From contig OZ220686.1 in assembly GCA_965116435.1 (NCBI GenBank), forward strand, positions 2,790,001-2,854,000: a DNA stretch of 64,000 nucleotides, written 5' to 3'. Below, piece after piece: positions 51,846-60,820 of the stretch. Source of the stretch: VXPQ01 sp965116435. GTDB taxonomy: Bacteria > Bacteroidota > Rhodothermia > Rhodothermales > VXPQ01. The notes below the pieces were generated by a model that saw nothing but the letters and a program-made list of their open reading frames with translations, had not been told where the DNA came from and did not search any database. The first letter of the stretch is position 1, and every line of letters starts with the position of its first letter. A program made the position numbers and the translations under genes.

Positions 51846-53648
51846 ATGAGGGGATTCAGCATCTGCATGAGGGCCTGTCCCGTATCGCTGCGCATGGCGC
51901 TGGCCGTCGCGTTGCTTGCGGGCGCCGCGTCGGCGTGCGGCGGATCGCAGGGCGAGGCGGAGGAAGCTCCGGCGCGCGCTTTTGCGGACCGGTTGGCCTT
52001 TGAGGACGTAACGCATGCAGCGGGGCTTTCCGGCTTTCGCCACGAAACCGGAGCGCAGGGGTGCATCTGGTTTCCCGAATCAATGGGGTCCGGCGCGGCC
52101 TTTCTGGACTACGACGGGGACGGGTGGCAGGACATTGCCCTCGCGGGCGGCGGGCGCTGGTCCGACTATCCTGCCTGCTTGCCGTTTTCTGGCGCAAGCG
52201 ATGCGGAGACGCTGCCCATCCGACTGTATCGGAACCTTGGCGAGGGCGTATTTTCCGAAGTAACGGAACAGGTGGGGCTGGCCGGGTTCGACGGTGTACG
52301 CGACGCCTACGGCCTGGGCATTGCCGCTGCGGATTACGACAACGACGGAGATACCGACATCTACCTTTCCGCACTGGGCGAAAACCTGTTGTTCCGCAAC
52401 GAGCAGGGGCGGTTTGTCGAGGCGAGCCGCGAAGCGGGCGTGGCGGGCGCCGCCGCATGGAGTTCTTCGCCCATCTTCTTTGATGCGGATCGGGACGGGG
52501 ATATAGACCTGTACGTGGGAAATTATGTGGCCTGGTCGCCGGAGACGGACATTTATTGCTCCCTCGACGGGGTGAACAAGGGCTATTGCACGCCGGAGAC
52601 CTACGAAGGCATAGCGTCCCGCTTCTATCGCAACCGCGGGGACGGTACGTTTGCGGACGAAACCGGGGAGGCCGGTTTTTTGCCGGCGGCGGGCAAAACG
52701 CTTGGCGTGGCGGAACTGGATTTCAACCGGGACGGGTGGCCTGACCTGATGGTGGCGAACGATACGCAGCCGGATTATCTGTATGTGAACAACGGCGACG
52801 GCACGTTTTCGGAGAAGGGCGCGCTGAGCGGCGTCGCCTACGACGAGAACGGAAAGGCGCGCGCGGGGATGGGCGTGGATGCGGGCGTGGTGGACAGCAC
52901 CGGACAGGCGTCCGTCTTCGTAGGCAATTTTTCGACGGAAATGATCGGGGTCTACCGGCATTTGCACGACGGGTTGTTTATAGACCGGGCGGCGTTGTCG
53001 CAGATCGGGCGTCCGTCGTTACTGACGCTCACGTTTGCGGTGTTGCTTGCGGATTTTGATCTCGATACGGACCTGGATCTGTTTGCGGCGAACGGGCATG
53101 TGCAGCCGGAGATAGAGACGGTCCAGGACAATGTGGGCTACGAAGAGAAGCCGCATCTGTTTTTGAATCGGGGAGACGGTACGTTCGAGGATGCGGCGCC
53201 TGCGCTGGGCGGGGTGCTCGCCGGGGAATTCGTGGCGCGGGGGGCCGCCGCTGCGGATTACGACCGCGACGGTGATATCGACATTCTGATAGTCGAAAAC
53301 GGCGGCGCCGCCCATTTGTGGCGGAACCGGCTGCTGGAAAACGGGGCGTCCGACGACAATCCCGTTTTTCTTCGCGTGATGCTGGAAGGGGAGGCCAGCC
53401 AGGGGGACGGCCTTTCTTCTGCCGTGGAAGTGGTGCTGGATGGCCTTCGGATGGAGCGTCGCGTACGCACCGGGTCCAGTTACTTGTCCCAGAGCGAGTT
53501 GCCTGTTACGTTCGGATTGGGCGAGCATGCCGTGGCAGACAGCTTGATTATCCGGTGGCCCAGCGGCGCGGTGGATCGCTTTGCCCAGGTCGAAGGGAAC
53601 CGGCAGTATCGGGTTGCCGAGGGTGCGGACCAGCTCACGGCGTGGTGA
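51846..53648 (+). CDS. CRTAC1-like lipoprotein with FG-GAP/VCBS repeats and ASPIC/UnbV domain
   Basis: A 600-residue secreted lipoprotein (signal ending LLAGAASAC). The body is a seven-bladed beta-propeller made of repeats with calcium-binding loops: DYDGDGWQDIAL, DYDNDGDTDIYLS, DADRDGDIDLYVG, DFNRDGWPDLMVA, DFDLDTDLDLFAA, DYDRDGDIDILIV. The C-terminal ASPIC/UnbV domain carries VRTGSSYLSQSELPVTFGLG and LIIRWPSGAV. ATG 51846 is the start since the signal peptide begins there; the open frame upstream overlaps the cytochrome gene. Paired with the cytochrome, it may form a surface complex; the reaction is unknown. Confidence 0.9.
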   Translation: MRGFSICMRACPVSLRMALAVALLAGAASACGGSQGEAEEAPARAFADRLAFEDVTHAAGLSGFRHETGAQGCIWFPESMGSGAAFLDYDGDGWQDIALAGGGRWSDYPACLPFSGASDAETLPIRLYRNLGEGVFSEVTEQVGLAGFDGVRDAYGLGIAAADYDNDGDTDIYLSALGENLLFRNEQGRFVEASREAGVAGAAAWSSSPIFFDADRDGDIDLYVGNYVAWSPETDIYCSLDGVNKGYCTPETYEGIASRFYRNRGDGTFADETGEAGFLPAAGKTLGVAELDFNRDGWPDLMVANDTQPDYLYVNNGDGTFSEKGALSGVAYDENGKARAGMGVDAGVVDSTGQASVFVGNFSTEMIGVYRHLHDGLFIDRAALSQIGRPSLLTLTFAVLLADFDLDTDLDLFAANGHVQPEIETVQDNVGYEEKPHLFLNRGDGTFEDAAPALGGVLAGEFVARGAAAADYDRDGDIDILIVENGGAAHLWRNRLLENGASDDNPVFLRVMLEGEASQGDGLSSAVEVVLDGLRMERRVRTGSSYLSQSELPVTFGLGEHAVADSLIIRWPSGAVDRFAQVEGNRQYRVAEGADQLTAW

Positions 53649-53682
53649 GCCGGGCGGTTCTTTTCGACCGCCTTCCGGGACG

Positions 53683-56310
53683 ATGCGCACCGATTCCATA
53701 CATTCCGTACAGACCATGCCGCCGAAACAAGACATTGGGAAGGACGGGGTTGCACCGCTTCGCCGGGGCCAGGCGATCTCCCGGATCGTCCGGGTAGCGG
53801 CCTGGGCGCTGGGCGGCGTGCTGTTGCTGGCGGTTGCGGGGGCGGTCGGGGCGCACTGGTATCTGGCCCGATCCATTCAGCCGCGCGCCGGCGCCATCGA
53901 AGTGGCGGGTTTGTCTGCCCCGGTGCATATTGCTTTCGACGAGTGGGCCATTCCCCGTATCCGGGCCGCCACCGAACGAGACGCCCTGCGCGCGCAGGGT
54001 TTCGTACACGCTTCCGAACGCTTGTGGCAGCTCGAAATGTATCAGCGCGTGGCGCAGGGCCGCCTTGCCGAGCTGTTCGGCGAACCGGCGCTGGGTGCGG
54101 ACCAGTTGCTTCGGACCCTGGACCTGTGGGGGGCGGCGGGCCGGGAACTGGCTACGCTTCCGCCGCCGATGCTCGATCTCCTCGAAGCCTATGCGGAAGG
54201 CGTGAACGCGCGCCTTGCGTCCTGGCGAGGCGCCTGGCCGCCCGAGTTCGTTATCCTTGGCGTCGAACCCCAGCCATGGAGTCCGCAGGCTTCGCTGGCC
54301 ATCGCGCGCATCATGACGTTCGACTTGGCGAAATGGCAGGGGGAACTGGATCGCATCGAAGCGCTGTCCCGGCTTCCCGCAACGCATCGCGCGGCGCTGT
54401 CGCCGCGTTATCCCGACTGGGGCCCCACGATTTTGCAGGATGCTCCCGGTGAATCCGGGGGGATGGCGGTCGGGGCGCCGCCGCACGAAAAAGCGCCCGA
54501 AAACGTCAAGACTACTCCGGTCGAAGCCGCTTCGCCCGGCATGTCGCGTTCGTGGGCGCAGGACAGGGTCCTGGCGTCGTTGAAATCCGCGGCAACCACG
54601 GCGGATTCTGGCCGCGGCGCCCGGGACGCGCCGCCGCTGGATCCGCTGGGCTTGCTTTCCGGGCTGGGCTTGACGGCCTCCAATTCGTGGGTTCTTGGCC
54701 CTTCCCGGACCGCCGACGGACATCCGCTGCTCGCCAACGACACCCATCTGGGGCTGCGGGCGCCCTCGACATGGTATCTGAACGCCATCTCCATCGAGGA
54801 ATCCGGGCGCCATACGGCAGGCTTTTCGATTCCGGGCGCGCCGGCCATCGTGATAGGTCTTTCCCGTCGCATGGCGTGGGGATTCACCAATGGCTCCGTA
54901 GACGGCGCCGACTTTATCGCCGAGACGGTGAGCGAGGACGGAAGCCGGTATCTGGACGGCGAGGTCTGGCGCGCTTTCGACGTGCGGCGCGAACGTATTC
55001 CCGTGCGCGGGCGGGAGCAGCCGATGGACTGGAACATCCGCCACACGGTGCGCGGCCCGATCATTACCGATGCGATCCCGACCGGCGGGCTTGTCTTGTC
55101 CATGCTCTGGACCGGATTCCTGGAGCGCGGCCCGTTTCCGTCGCTCCTGAATATCAATCGGGCGCGCACGGCGGAAGAGATGCACGAAGCGGGTCGCGGC
55201 TTCAGCCAGCCGCACCAGAACCTGCTGTACGCGTCCGTTTCGGGAAGCGTGGGGTATCGTTTGACCGGCTCGGTCCCGTTGCGGCCCGACAGCGCGGTTG
55301 GGCCGGTGGTTTCCTTGCCGGAAGCGTGGCCCCGGGGATGGACGGACTACCTGGACGAGGATTCGTTTCCGGCATGGATCGATCCGCCTTCCGGGTACAT
55401 CGCCACCGCCAATAACTTGCAGAGCCGGGCCGCATTCGGGCGGCTTGCGAAGGAATATTTTCCGCCGTTTCGGGCGAAACGCATCGACGAGACGGTGTCC
55501 CGTGCGTCGGGATGGACCCTGCGCGACATGCGCCGCCTGCAACGGGATGCAAAAAGTTTGTGGGCCGGCGTATCGCGCCGCCGCGCGGTCGCTGCCGCTC
55601 GTCGCATTGGCGAAGAGGACCTGGCCGCCGCGCTTGCGGACTGGGACCTTACGCTCGAAACCGGATCGTCGGGCGCCGTTCCGTTTTTCGTGTGGCTGTA
55701 TCGTCTGCGCGCCCTGATTGCGGCGGACGAACTGGGCGAGGACGGCGCGTTCCCGGGCTTTGCGTTTGCGCACATGCTCGAAGAAGGCAATGCGCCGGGA
55801 ACGCAGCTGGCGCTTTGGGCCGACGATGTGCGCACGCCCGAAATCGAACCCCTTGCGCAGTGGGAGGAAGAAGCGGCCCGCGCGGCGGCGCCCTTCGCGG
55901 ACGTCCCATGGGGCGCCGCGCATTTCGAGCGTTCGGCGCATCCGCTGGGAAGCGTAGCGTGGCTCGACAGGCTGTTCTCGTTTCACGTGGGCCCGTATCC
56001 GGCGCCGGGCGGCCCCTATACGTTGCGGGCCTCCGACCGCTCCAACTGGTCTCCGCTCGACGCTACCTCGTGGAGCCCGCCGTGGATCGGGGAATCCGGC
56101 GTTTCCCAGCGTTTCGCGGCCCGGATGGCGCCGGACGCGCCGGAGGGGTACTTTTTTCTGCCTACCGGGCAATCCGGCAATCCGCTGGACAAGCATTACC
56201 GGGACATGGCCGCCCGGTGGGACGAAGGGTTTCTGGTGCGGATCGTTCCCGGAGAAAGGCTGGATTCTCCTGAGCACGCACTGGAATTGTCGCCTCCCGC
56301 GCAGCCGTAG
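53683..56310 (+). CDS. Penicillin acylase family Ntn-hydrolase
   Basis: An 875-residue precursor of the penicillin amidase/AHL-acylase family, anchored or exported by a membrane helix at about residues 37-58. Autocleavage should occur before Ser333 in LTASNSWVLGPSRTADGHPLLANDTHLG, giving an alpha chain, a spacer and a beta chain with Ser as N-terminal nucleophile. Substrates in the family include N-acyl homoserine lactones, peptides and beta-lactams; which applies here is unknown. The spacer before Ser333 is Ala/Pro/Ser rich. ATG 53683 is preferred because the open frame from 53581 overlaps the CRTAC1-like gene; 53716 is an alternative. Confidence 0.87.
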   Translation: MRTDSIHSVQTMPPKQDIGKDGVAPLRRGQAISRIVRVAAWALGGVLLLAVAGAVGAHWYLARSIQPRAGAIEVAGLSAPVHIAFDEWAIPRIRAATERDALRAQGFVHASERLWQLEMYQRVAQGRLAELFGEPALGADQLLRTLDLWGAAGRELATLPPPMLDLLEAYAEGVNARLASWRGAWPPEFVILGVEPQPWSPQASLAIARIMTFDLAKWQGELDRIEALSRLPATHRAALSPRYPDWGPTILQDAPGESGGMAVGAPPHEKAPENVKTTPVEAASPGMSRSWAQDRVLASLKSAATTADSGRGARDAPPLDPLGLLSGLGLTASNSWVLGPSRTADGHPLLANDTHLGLRAPSTWYLNAISIEESGRHTAGFSIPGAPAIVIGLSRRMAWGFTNGSVDGADFIAETVSEDGSRYLDGEVWRAFDVRRERIPVRGREQPMDWNIRHTVRGPIITDAIPTGGLVLSMLWTGFLERGPFPSLLNINRARTAEEMHEAGRGFSQPHQNLLYASVSGSVGYRLTGSVPLRPDSAVGPVVSLPEAWPRGWTDYLDEDSFPAWIDPPSGYIATANNLQSRAAFGRLAKEYFPPFRAKRIDETVSRASGWTLRDMRRLQRDAKSLWAGVSRRRAVAAARRIGEEDLAAALADWDLTLETGSSGAVPFFVWLYRLRALIAADELGEDGAFPGFAFAHMLEEGNAPGTQLALWADDVRTPEIEPLAQWEEEAARAAAPFADVPWGAAHFERSAHPLGSVAWLDRLFSFHVGPYPAPGGPYTLRASDRSNWSPLDATSWSPPWIGESGVSQRFAARMAPDAPEGYFFLPTGQSGNPLDKHYRDMAARWDEGFLVRIVPGERLDSPEHALELSPPAQP

Positions 56311-56365
56311 AATGGGTATATTGGCGGGATATTCACGAGCATACCCACTATCCGTTTTTCTTGCG

Positions 56366-57829
56366 ATGCGATCTGTCCTGTCTTTTCGTGCGCTGGCGCT
56401 GTGCATGGCTCTTTGCATGGCCCTGGCCGGGCTGTTTCTTGCGGGATGCGAGCGGACCGCTCCGCGCCCCCACATTCTGTTCATCGCCGTCGATGACCTG
56501 AACAACGACCTGGGCGCGTACGGCCACGACCTGGTGCAGAGTCCTCATATCGACCGCCTCGCCACGCAAGGAGTCCGTTTTGATCGCGCCTACTCCCAGT
56601 ATCCGGTGTGCAACCCCAGCCGGGCCAGTTTTCTGACCGGATTGTACCCCGAACAAACCGGCGTGCTTACGAATCAGGATACCTTGCGAAAGCATCTTCC
56701 CGAGGTCCCCACGCTGCCCGAATGGTTCCGGCGGCACGGGTATTTTACGGCGCGGGTGGGCAAGATATTTCACTACGGGGTGCCCCGGGAGATCGGTTCC
56801 GACGGGCTGGACGATGCGCGTTCGTGGGATCATGTCGTGAATCCGCGGGGCATCGACCGGGAAGTGCACGACCGCATCCATACGTTGACGCCGGGGCAAT
56901 TCGGGGGCACCCTGAGCTGGCTGGCTATCGACGACGCAGAGGGCGAGCACACCGACGCCCTCGGCGCCGCGGCTGCGATATCCTTGCTGGAGGAACATCG
57001 CGCCTTGCAACCGGACCAGCCGATTTTTCTGGCGGTCGGTTTTTACCGGCCCCACACGCCCTTCGTGGCGCCGCGTTCCTCGTTCGACGCCTATTCGCTG
57101 GAGGCCATCCATCCGGTCCTCGAAGAACCCGGAGACCGGGACGACATTCCGGTGGCCGCCCTGGCGGACCGCCCGAAACAGCGGGCGTTGACGCTGGAGC
57201 AGCGACGGGAAATCATCCAGGCCTACTATGCCTCTATTTCCTTCATGGACGCGCAAGTCGGGCGCTTGCTTGATGCGCTCGAACGCCTCGACATGGCCGA
57301 CAACACCATTGTCGTTTTCGTGTCCGACCACGGATACCATCTGGGACATCATGGTCTTTGGCAGAAAGGCGATCTGTTTGAAGGGTCTGTGCGCGTGCCG
57401 TTGATCGTGTCCGTGCCGGACCATGCGCAGGCCGGCGCCGCCACGGATGCGCTCGCCGAGCTGGTTGATTTGTACCCTACGCTCGTGGACTTGAGCGGCC
57501 TTCCGGCGCCGGATCACCTGGCGGGCCAGAGCATGACGCCGGTGCTCGACGATCCTGCGCACCCGGGGAGGTCGGCGGCGCTCACGGTGGCGTGGAGCCG
57601 CGCCCGCTGGACGCGCCCCGAATTGCCCGCCGAGCCGGTTTTCGGGCGCACCATCCGGACGCCGCGTTTTCGATACACAGAATGGAACGAGGGGCAAGCC
57701 GGGGTCGAATTGTACGATTACGTCGAAGATCCCCAAGAATACGAGAACCTGGCGGAACGCCCGGAGCATGCGGAAACCGTCCTGCGCCTGAAGCAATTGC
57801 TGGGTGAAAGAAGCCGTGCGGCGCAATAG
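56366..57829 (+). CDS. Sulfatase, lipoprotein (Cys-type)
   Basis: A 487-residue arylsulfatase-family lipoprotein (lipobox LAGC, Cys28). The formylglycine motif is CNPSR with Cys82 in YPVCNPSRASFLTGLYPEQTG. Metal ligands lie in IAVDDLNNDLGAYGH and VFVSDHGYHLGHHGLWQKGDLFEG. The iduronate-2-sulfatase-like layout (FYRPHTPFVAP) suggests a polysaccharide or glycosaminoglycan-like substrate. It requires conversion of Cys82 to formylglycine; no clearly active FGE or anSME is in the window. Start at 56366 chosen because it gives a standard signal peptide; the frame is open from 56312, which overlaps the end of the acylase region. Confidence 0.93.
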   Translation: MRSVLSFRALALCMALCMALAGLFLAGCERTAPRPHILFIAVDDLNNDLGAYGHDLVQSPHIDRLATQGVRFDRAYSQYPVCNPSRASFLTGLYPEQTGVLTNQDTLRKHLPEVPTLPEWFRRHGYFTARVGKIFHYGVPREIGSDGLDDARSWDHVVNPRGIDREVHDRIHTLTPGQFGGTLSWLAIDDAEGEHTDALGAAAAISLLEEHRALQPDQPIFLAVGFYRPHTPFVAPRSSFDAYSLEAIHPVLEEPGDRDDIPVAALADRPKQRALTLEQRREIIQAYYASISFMDAQVGRLLDALERLDMADNTIVVFVSDHGYHLGHHGLWQKGDLFEGSVRVPLIVSVPDHAQAGAATDALAELVDLYPTLVDLSGLPAPDHLAGQSMTPVLDDPAHPGRSAALTVAWSRARWTRPELPAEPVFGRTIRTPRFRYTEWNEGQAGVELYDYVEDPQEYENLAERPEHAETVLRLKQLLGERSRAAQ

Positions 57830-57940
57830 CCTCCTCGTTTCCGAAGACCGCCCGCTTTCTGCCCAATGGCATGTCGGTATTGCGTATTTTATCCAGTACA
57901 GCGTACTCTGTAACGAATCCGTAACGCATGCGTATCGAGT

Positions 57941-57985
57941 GTAGAACGAACCAGCGTACGACGAATCTGTGTATGACGAACCTGT
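57941..57985 (+). repeat. Three 15-bp tandem repeats ahead of the DUF305 gene
   Basis: GTAGAACGAACCAGC, GTACGACGAATCTGT and GTATGACGAACCTGT are contiguous and end 30 bases before the start codon. Same style of leader repeat as at 9933, 18525 and 22286. Confidence 0.75.
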
Positions 57986-58015
57986 TTGGACCTTTCTCAT
58001 GCGGACCCAGGCCCC

Positions 58016-58696
58016 ATGAAGCATCTTGACCGTCTTGCCGCGTTGCTGATGGCGCTTTTCCTGACGGCCTGCAGCAGCACGGGCAGCCTGACCACGGAAT
58101 CCGCCTCGCGTCCGTCTACTGCCGAGCTGGAGGCGCTCTACTGGGCCCGCCTCGATAGCGCCCGCACCGGCTTCACAGAGGCCGACACGCACTTTATGAC
58201 CGGCATGATCGCGCACCACGCGCAGGCCCTTGTGATGTCCCGGCTGGCTCCTTCCAACGGCGCCAGCCCGCAAGTGCGGACGCTGGCCGCCCGGATCATT
58301 AACGCGCAGCAGGACGAAATCGAGCTGATGCAGCAATGGCTCCGCGACCGCGAACAACCCGTCCCCGAAATACACATCGAGGGCATCGTGTTGATGGTGC
58401 ACGGCGCCGGGGGCCACGCCATGCATAGCCATATGCCCGGCATGCTTACGCAGGAGCAGCTGGAGAACCTTGCCGCGGCTCGGGGCGCGAATTTCGACCG
58501 GCTTTTTCTGACCTACATGATTCAGCACCACGCCGGAGCGGTGCATATGGTGGATGAACTTTTCGGGACCGACGGCGCGGCGCTGGACGAAGAGGCGTTC
58601 AAGCTGGCTTCGGGCATTCACGTAGACCAGGTTACCGAGATCGCCCGGATGGAATATATGCTGGACCGGCTGCCCGCCTCCGACGAGGACAGTTGA
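58016..58696 (+). CDS. DUF305 lipoprotein
   Basis: A 226-residue lipoprotein (lipobox LTAC, Cys19) with a DUF305 four-helix, ferritin-like fold. The paired motifs are FMTGMIAHHAQALVMSRL (about 60-78) and YMIQHHAGAVHMVDELF (about 165-182), with His/Met side chains suited to bind copper or similar metals. A Gly/His/Met segment (HGAGGHAMHSHMPGM) lies between them. Relatives are found in copper-resistance settings; the DUF411 protein elsewhere in the window may share that theme. Standing alone between sulfatase and LVIVD genes. Start at 58016 gives the signal peptide; the frame opens at 57986. Confidence 0.88.
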   Translation: MKHLDRLAALLMALFLTACSSTGSLTTESASRPSTAELEALYWARLDSARTGFTEADTHFMTGMIAHHAQALVMSRLAPSNGASPQVRTLAARIINAQQDEIELMQQWLRDREQPVPEIHIEGIVLMVHGAGGHAMHSHMPGMLTQEQLENLAAARGANFDRLFLTYMIQHHAGAVHMVDELFGTDGAALDEEAFKLASGIHVDQVTEIARMEYMLDRLPASDEDS

Positions 58697-58778
58697 CCGC
58701 AGACGCCCGGGCTCCTTATTTTCCCAACGTTTCTCTGAATTTCCTCCGACGCTTTTTCCCTAAACCCGAACATGGGCT

Positions 58779-60785
58779 ATGAAAACCAACGCATTTCTTC
58801 GCCGCTCCTCGACCTGGACGCCCGCCAATCGTTTCTGGCTGTTTCTGCTTTGCGCGGGCCTGGCCGGGGGGCTGGCCGCCTGCGCGCAAACCTCCGTCAT
58901 GACCGCGAACGATACTTCCGGGGCGGACACGGCCTCTTCCCGCGTCGGGCTTGAGGCAGGCTTGTTCGACGCCGGAGAGGCCATATGGAATCTGCACTTG
59001 CTTTCCGCCACGCCTTCGCCAGAAAATTTCATCGGCGTTACGAATTCCGACCTGGCGTTTACCGGCGACTACGCCATTCAGGGAAATTACAACGGCATCC
59101 AGGTATGGGATATTTCGAATCCCGCCGAACCTGATCTGGTCATAGATTACCTGTGTCCGGCGTCCCAGAGCGATGTGTCGGTGTACGAAAACCTGCTTTT
59201 CGTTTCGGGCGAAGGGCTGGGCGGCCGACTCGATTGCGGCACGGAAGGCGTGCAGGAGGCCGTAAGCCAGGATCGCTTGCGGGGCATTCGCATCTTCGAC
59301 ATCAGCGATATTCGCGAGCCAGAGTACATTACCAATGTGCAGACCTGCCGCGGTTCGCACACGCATTCGCTGTTGAAGGACCCGGAAGACGACGAGCATG
59401 TGTACGTCTACGTATCGGGGTCCGCCCCGGTGCGTCCGGCGGAGGAATTGCCCGGTTGCTCTGGCGCGATGCCGGAAGAGGATCCGAATACGGCCTTGTT
59501 CCGGATCGAGGTGATCAAGGTGCCGCTGGCCCATCCCGAACAGGCGGCCATCGTGAGTTCGCCGCGCCTTTTCGAGGGACTTGTTGCGCCTCCCGCGCAC
59601 GGCATGGCCCCGGACGACCTGGCCGCGCTCGAAAAAGCGAAGGCGGAAGGCGCGTTCGTGCTGGAGATGTTTGGGCAGGCGCAAGTGCTGCCGCCTCGGT
59701 TCGTCTCCATGCTGCTTGCGCAAATCGTGGAAGAGCGCGAAGGAACCGGTCCGCCTGCGGCGGCCGACAGCGCCTATCTCCGCGAGAACCTTTCCGAGAT
59801 TCTGTCGGAACAGTTCGATATTCCGCTTGATCAGGAAGAGGGGGAAGGACCCGGTCCTACGCAATGCCACGACATTACCCTGTACCCGGAGATTGGCTTG
59901 GCGGGCGGCGCCTGCGAAGGCTACGGGTTGCTGCTGGACATCTCGGACCCGGAGCACCCGAAACGCATCGACGCCGTGGCCGACTCGAACTTCGCCTACT
60001 GGCACTCGGCCACATTCAGCAACGACGGTACGAGCATTCTCTTTACGGACGAATGGGGCGGAGGCGTTGCGCCGAAATGCCGCGCCACCGATCCTGCGGA
60101 ATGGGGGGCCAACGCGATTTTCACGCTGGAAGACGGCAAGATGCAATTCCGGAGTTATTACAAAATACCCGACCCGCAAACGCCGCTCGAAAACTGCGTA
60201 GCGCATAACGGCTCGCTGATTCCCGTTCCCGGACGGGACGTCATGGTGCAGTCCTGGTATCAGGGCGGAATTTCCGTGTTCGACTGGACGGACCCCGACA
60301 ATCCCGTAGAGATCGCCTACCACGATCGCGGTCCTGTGGACGCGGAACGCATGGTTATGGGGGGAAGCTGGTCGGTGTATTGGTACAATGGCGTGCTTGT
60401 GAGCTCGGAGATTGCACGCGGGCTGGACATTTTCGCATTGAGGCCGAGCGAATACCTTTCGGAAAACGAGATCGCCGCCGCGGGAACCGTGCATCTGGAC
60501 TATCTCAACGCCCAGGGGCAGCCTGCCTTCGCATGGCCCGCCACCTTTGTGCTGGCGCATGCCTATGTGGATCAGCTGGAGCGCTCGGAGGGCCTTTCCG
60601 CCGACCGGATTGCTTCCGTGCGGGAGGAACTCGCCGCCGCGGAAGAGGCGTCGGGCGCGGCCCGGCAAGTCGCCCTGGCCAGTCTGTCCGCTGCGCTGGC
60701 CGAGGAAGCAAGCGGTGCGAGCGATGCGGCGAAGGTTCGTTTGTTGACCAGCGCCCTGCGGGACTTGGCCGCGACAGCGAACTGA
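58779..60785 (+). CDS. LVIVD-repeat beta-propeller lipoprotein
   Basis: A 668-residue secreted lipoprotein (signal ending GGLAAC, Cys35). The protein contains LVIVD-type blades: YAIQGNYNGIQVWDISNPAEPDL, RGIRIFDISDIREPEYI, GYGLLLDISDPEHPKRID and GGISVFDWTDPDNPVEI. Between blades two and three lies a long helical insert (about residues 270-355). The C-terminal about 70 residues are Ala/Glu-rich helices without clear homology. Likely a surface-exposed binding or structural protein. Function unknown. A palindromic repeat follows its stop codon. Confidence 0.82.
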   Translation: MKTNAFLRRSSTWTPANRFWLFLLCAGLAGGLAACAQTSVMTANDTSGADTASSRVGLEAGLFDAGEAIWNLHLLSATPSPENFIGVTNSDLAFTGDYAIQGNYNGIQVWDISNPAEPDLVIDYLCPASQSDVSVYENLLFVSGEGLGGRLDCGTEGVQEAVSQDRLRGIRIFDISDIREPEYITNVQTCRGSHTHSLLKDPEDDEHVYVYVSGSAPVRPAEELPGCSGAMPEEDPNTALFRIEVIKVPLAHPEQAAIVSSPRLFEGLVAPPAHGMAPDDLAALEKAKAEGAFVLEMFGQAQVLPPRFVSMLLAQIVEEREGTGPPAAADSAYLRENLSEILSEQFDIPLDQEEGEGPGPTQCHDITLYPEIGLAGGACEGYGLLLDISDPEHPKRIDAVADSNFAYWHSATFSNDGTSILFTDEWGGGVAPKCRATDPAEWGANAIFTLEDGKMQFRSYYKIPDPQTPLENCVAHNGSLIPVPGRDVMVQSWYQGGISVFDWTDPDNPVEIAYHDRGPVDAERMVMGGSWSVYWYNGVLVSSEIARGLDIFALRPSEYLSENEIAAAGTVHLDYLNAQGQPAFAWPATFVLAHAYVDQLERSEGLSADRIASVREELAAAEEASGAARQVALASLSAALAEEASGASDAAKVRLLTSALRDLAATAN

Positions 60786-60787
60786 GG

Positions 60788-60820
60788 ATGCACTGATCCA
60801 GTCCGCTGCGGTCAGCGCAT
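60788..60820. repeat. 33-bp dispersed palindromic repeat, copy 3 (inverted)
   Basis: In reverse complement this reads like the copy at 20399: ATGC, CTGA, GCGGACT in the loop, GATCAG, GCAT, with the same 33-base length. It begins 2 bases after the stop of the LVIVD gene, in opposite orientation, and overlaps the 3' end of the apbE frame (stop at 60812). Confidence 0.65.

Noticed and set aside
49694..52066. 790-codon minus-strand frame opposite the multihaem cytochrome
   Set aside because: The plus strand encodes CxxCH and TPR motifs; the opposite frame has none.
53635..56505. 956-codon open frame on the minus strand opposite the penicillin acylase
   Set aside because: The plus-strand frame carries intact Ntn-hydrolase motifs; the antisense product is low-complexity and lacks any signature.
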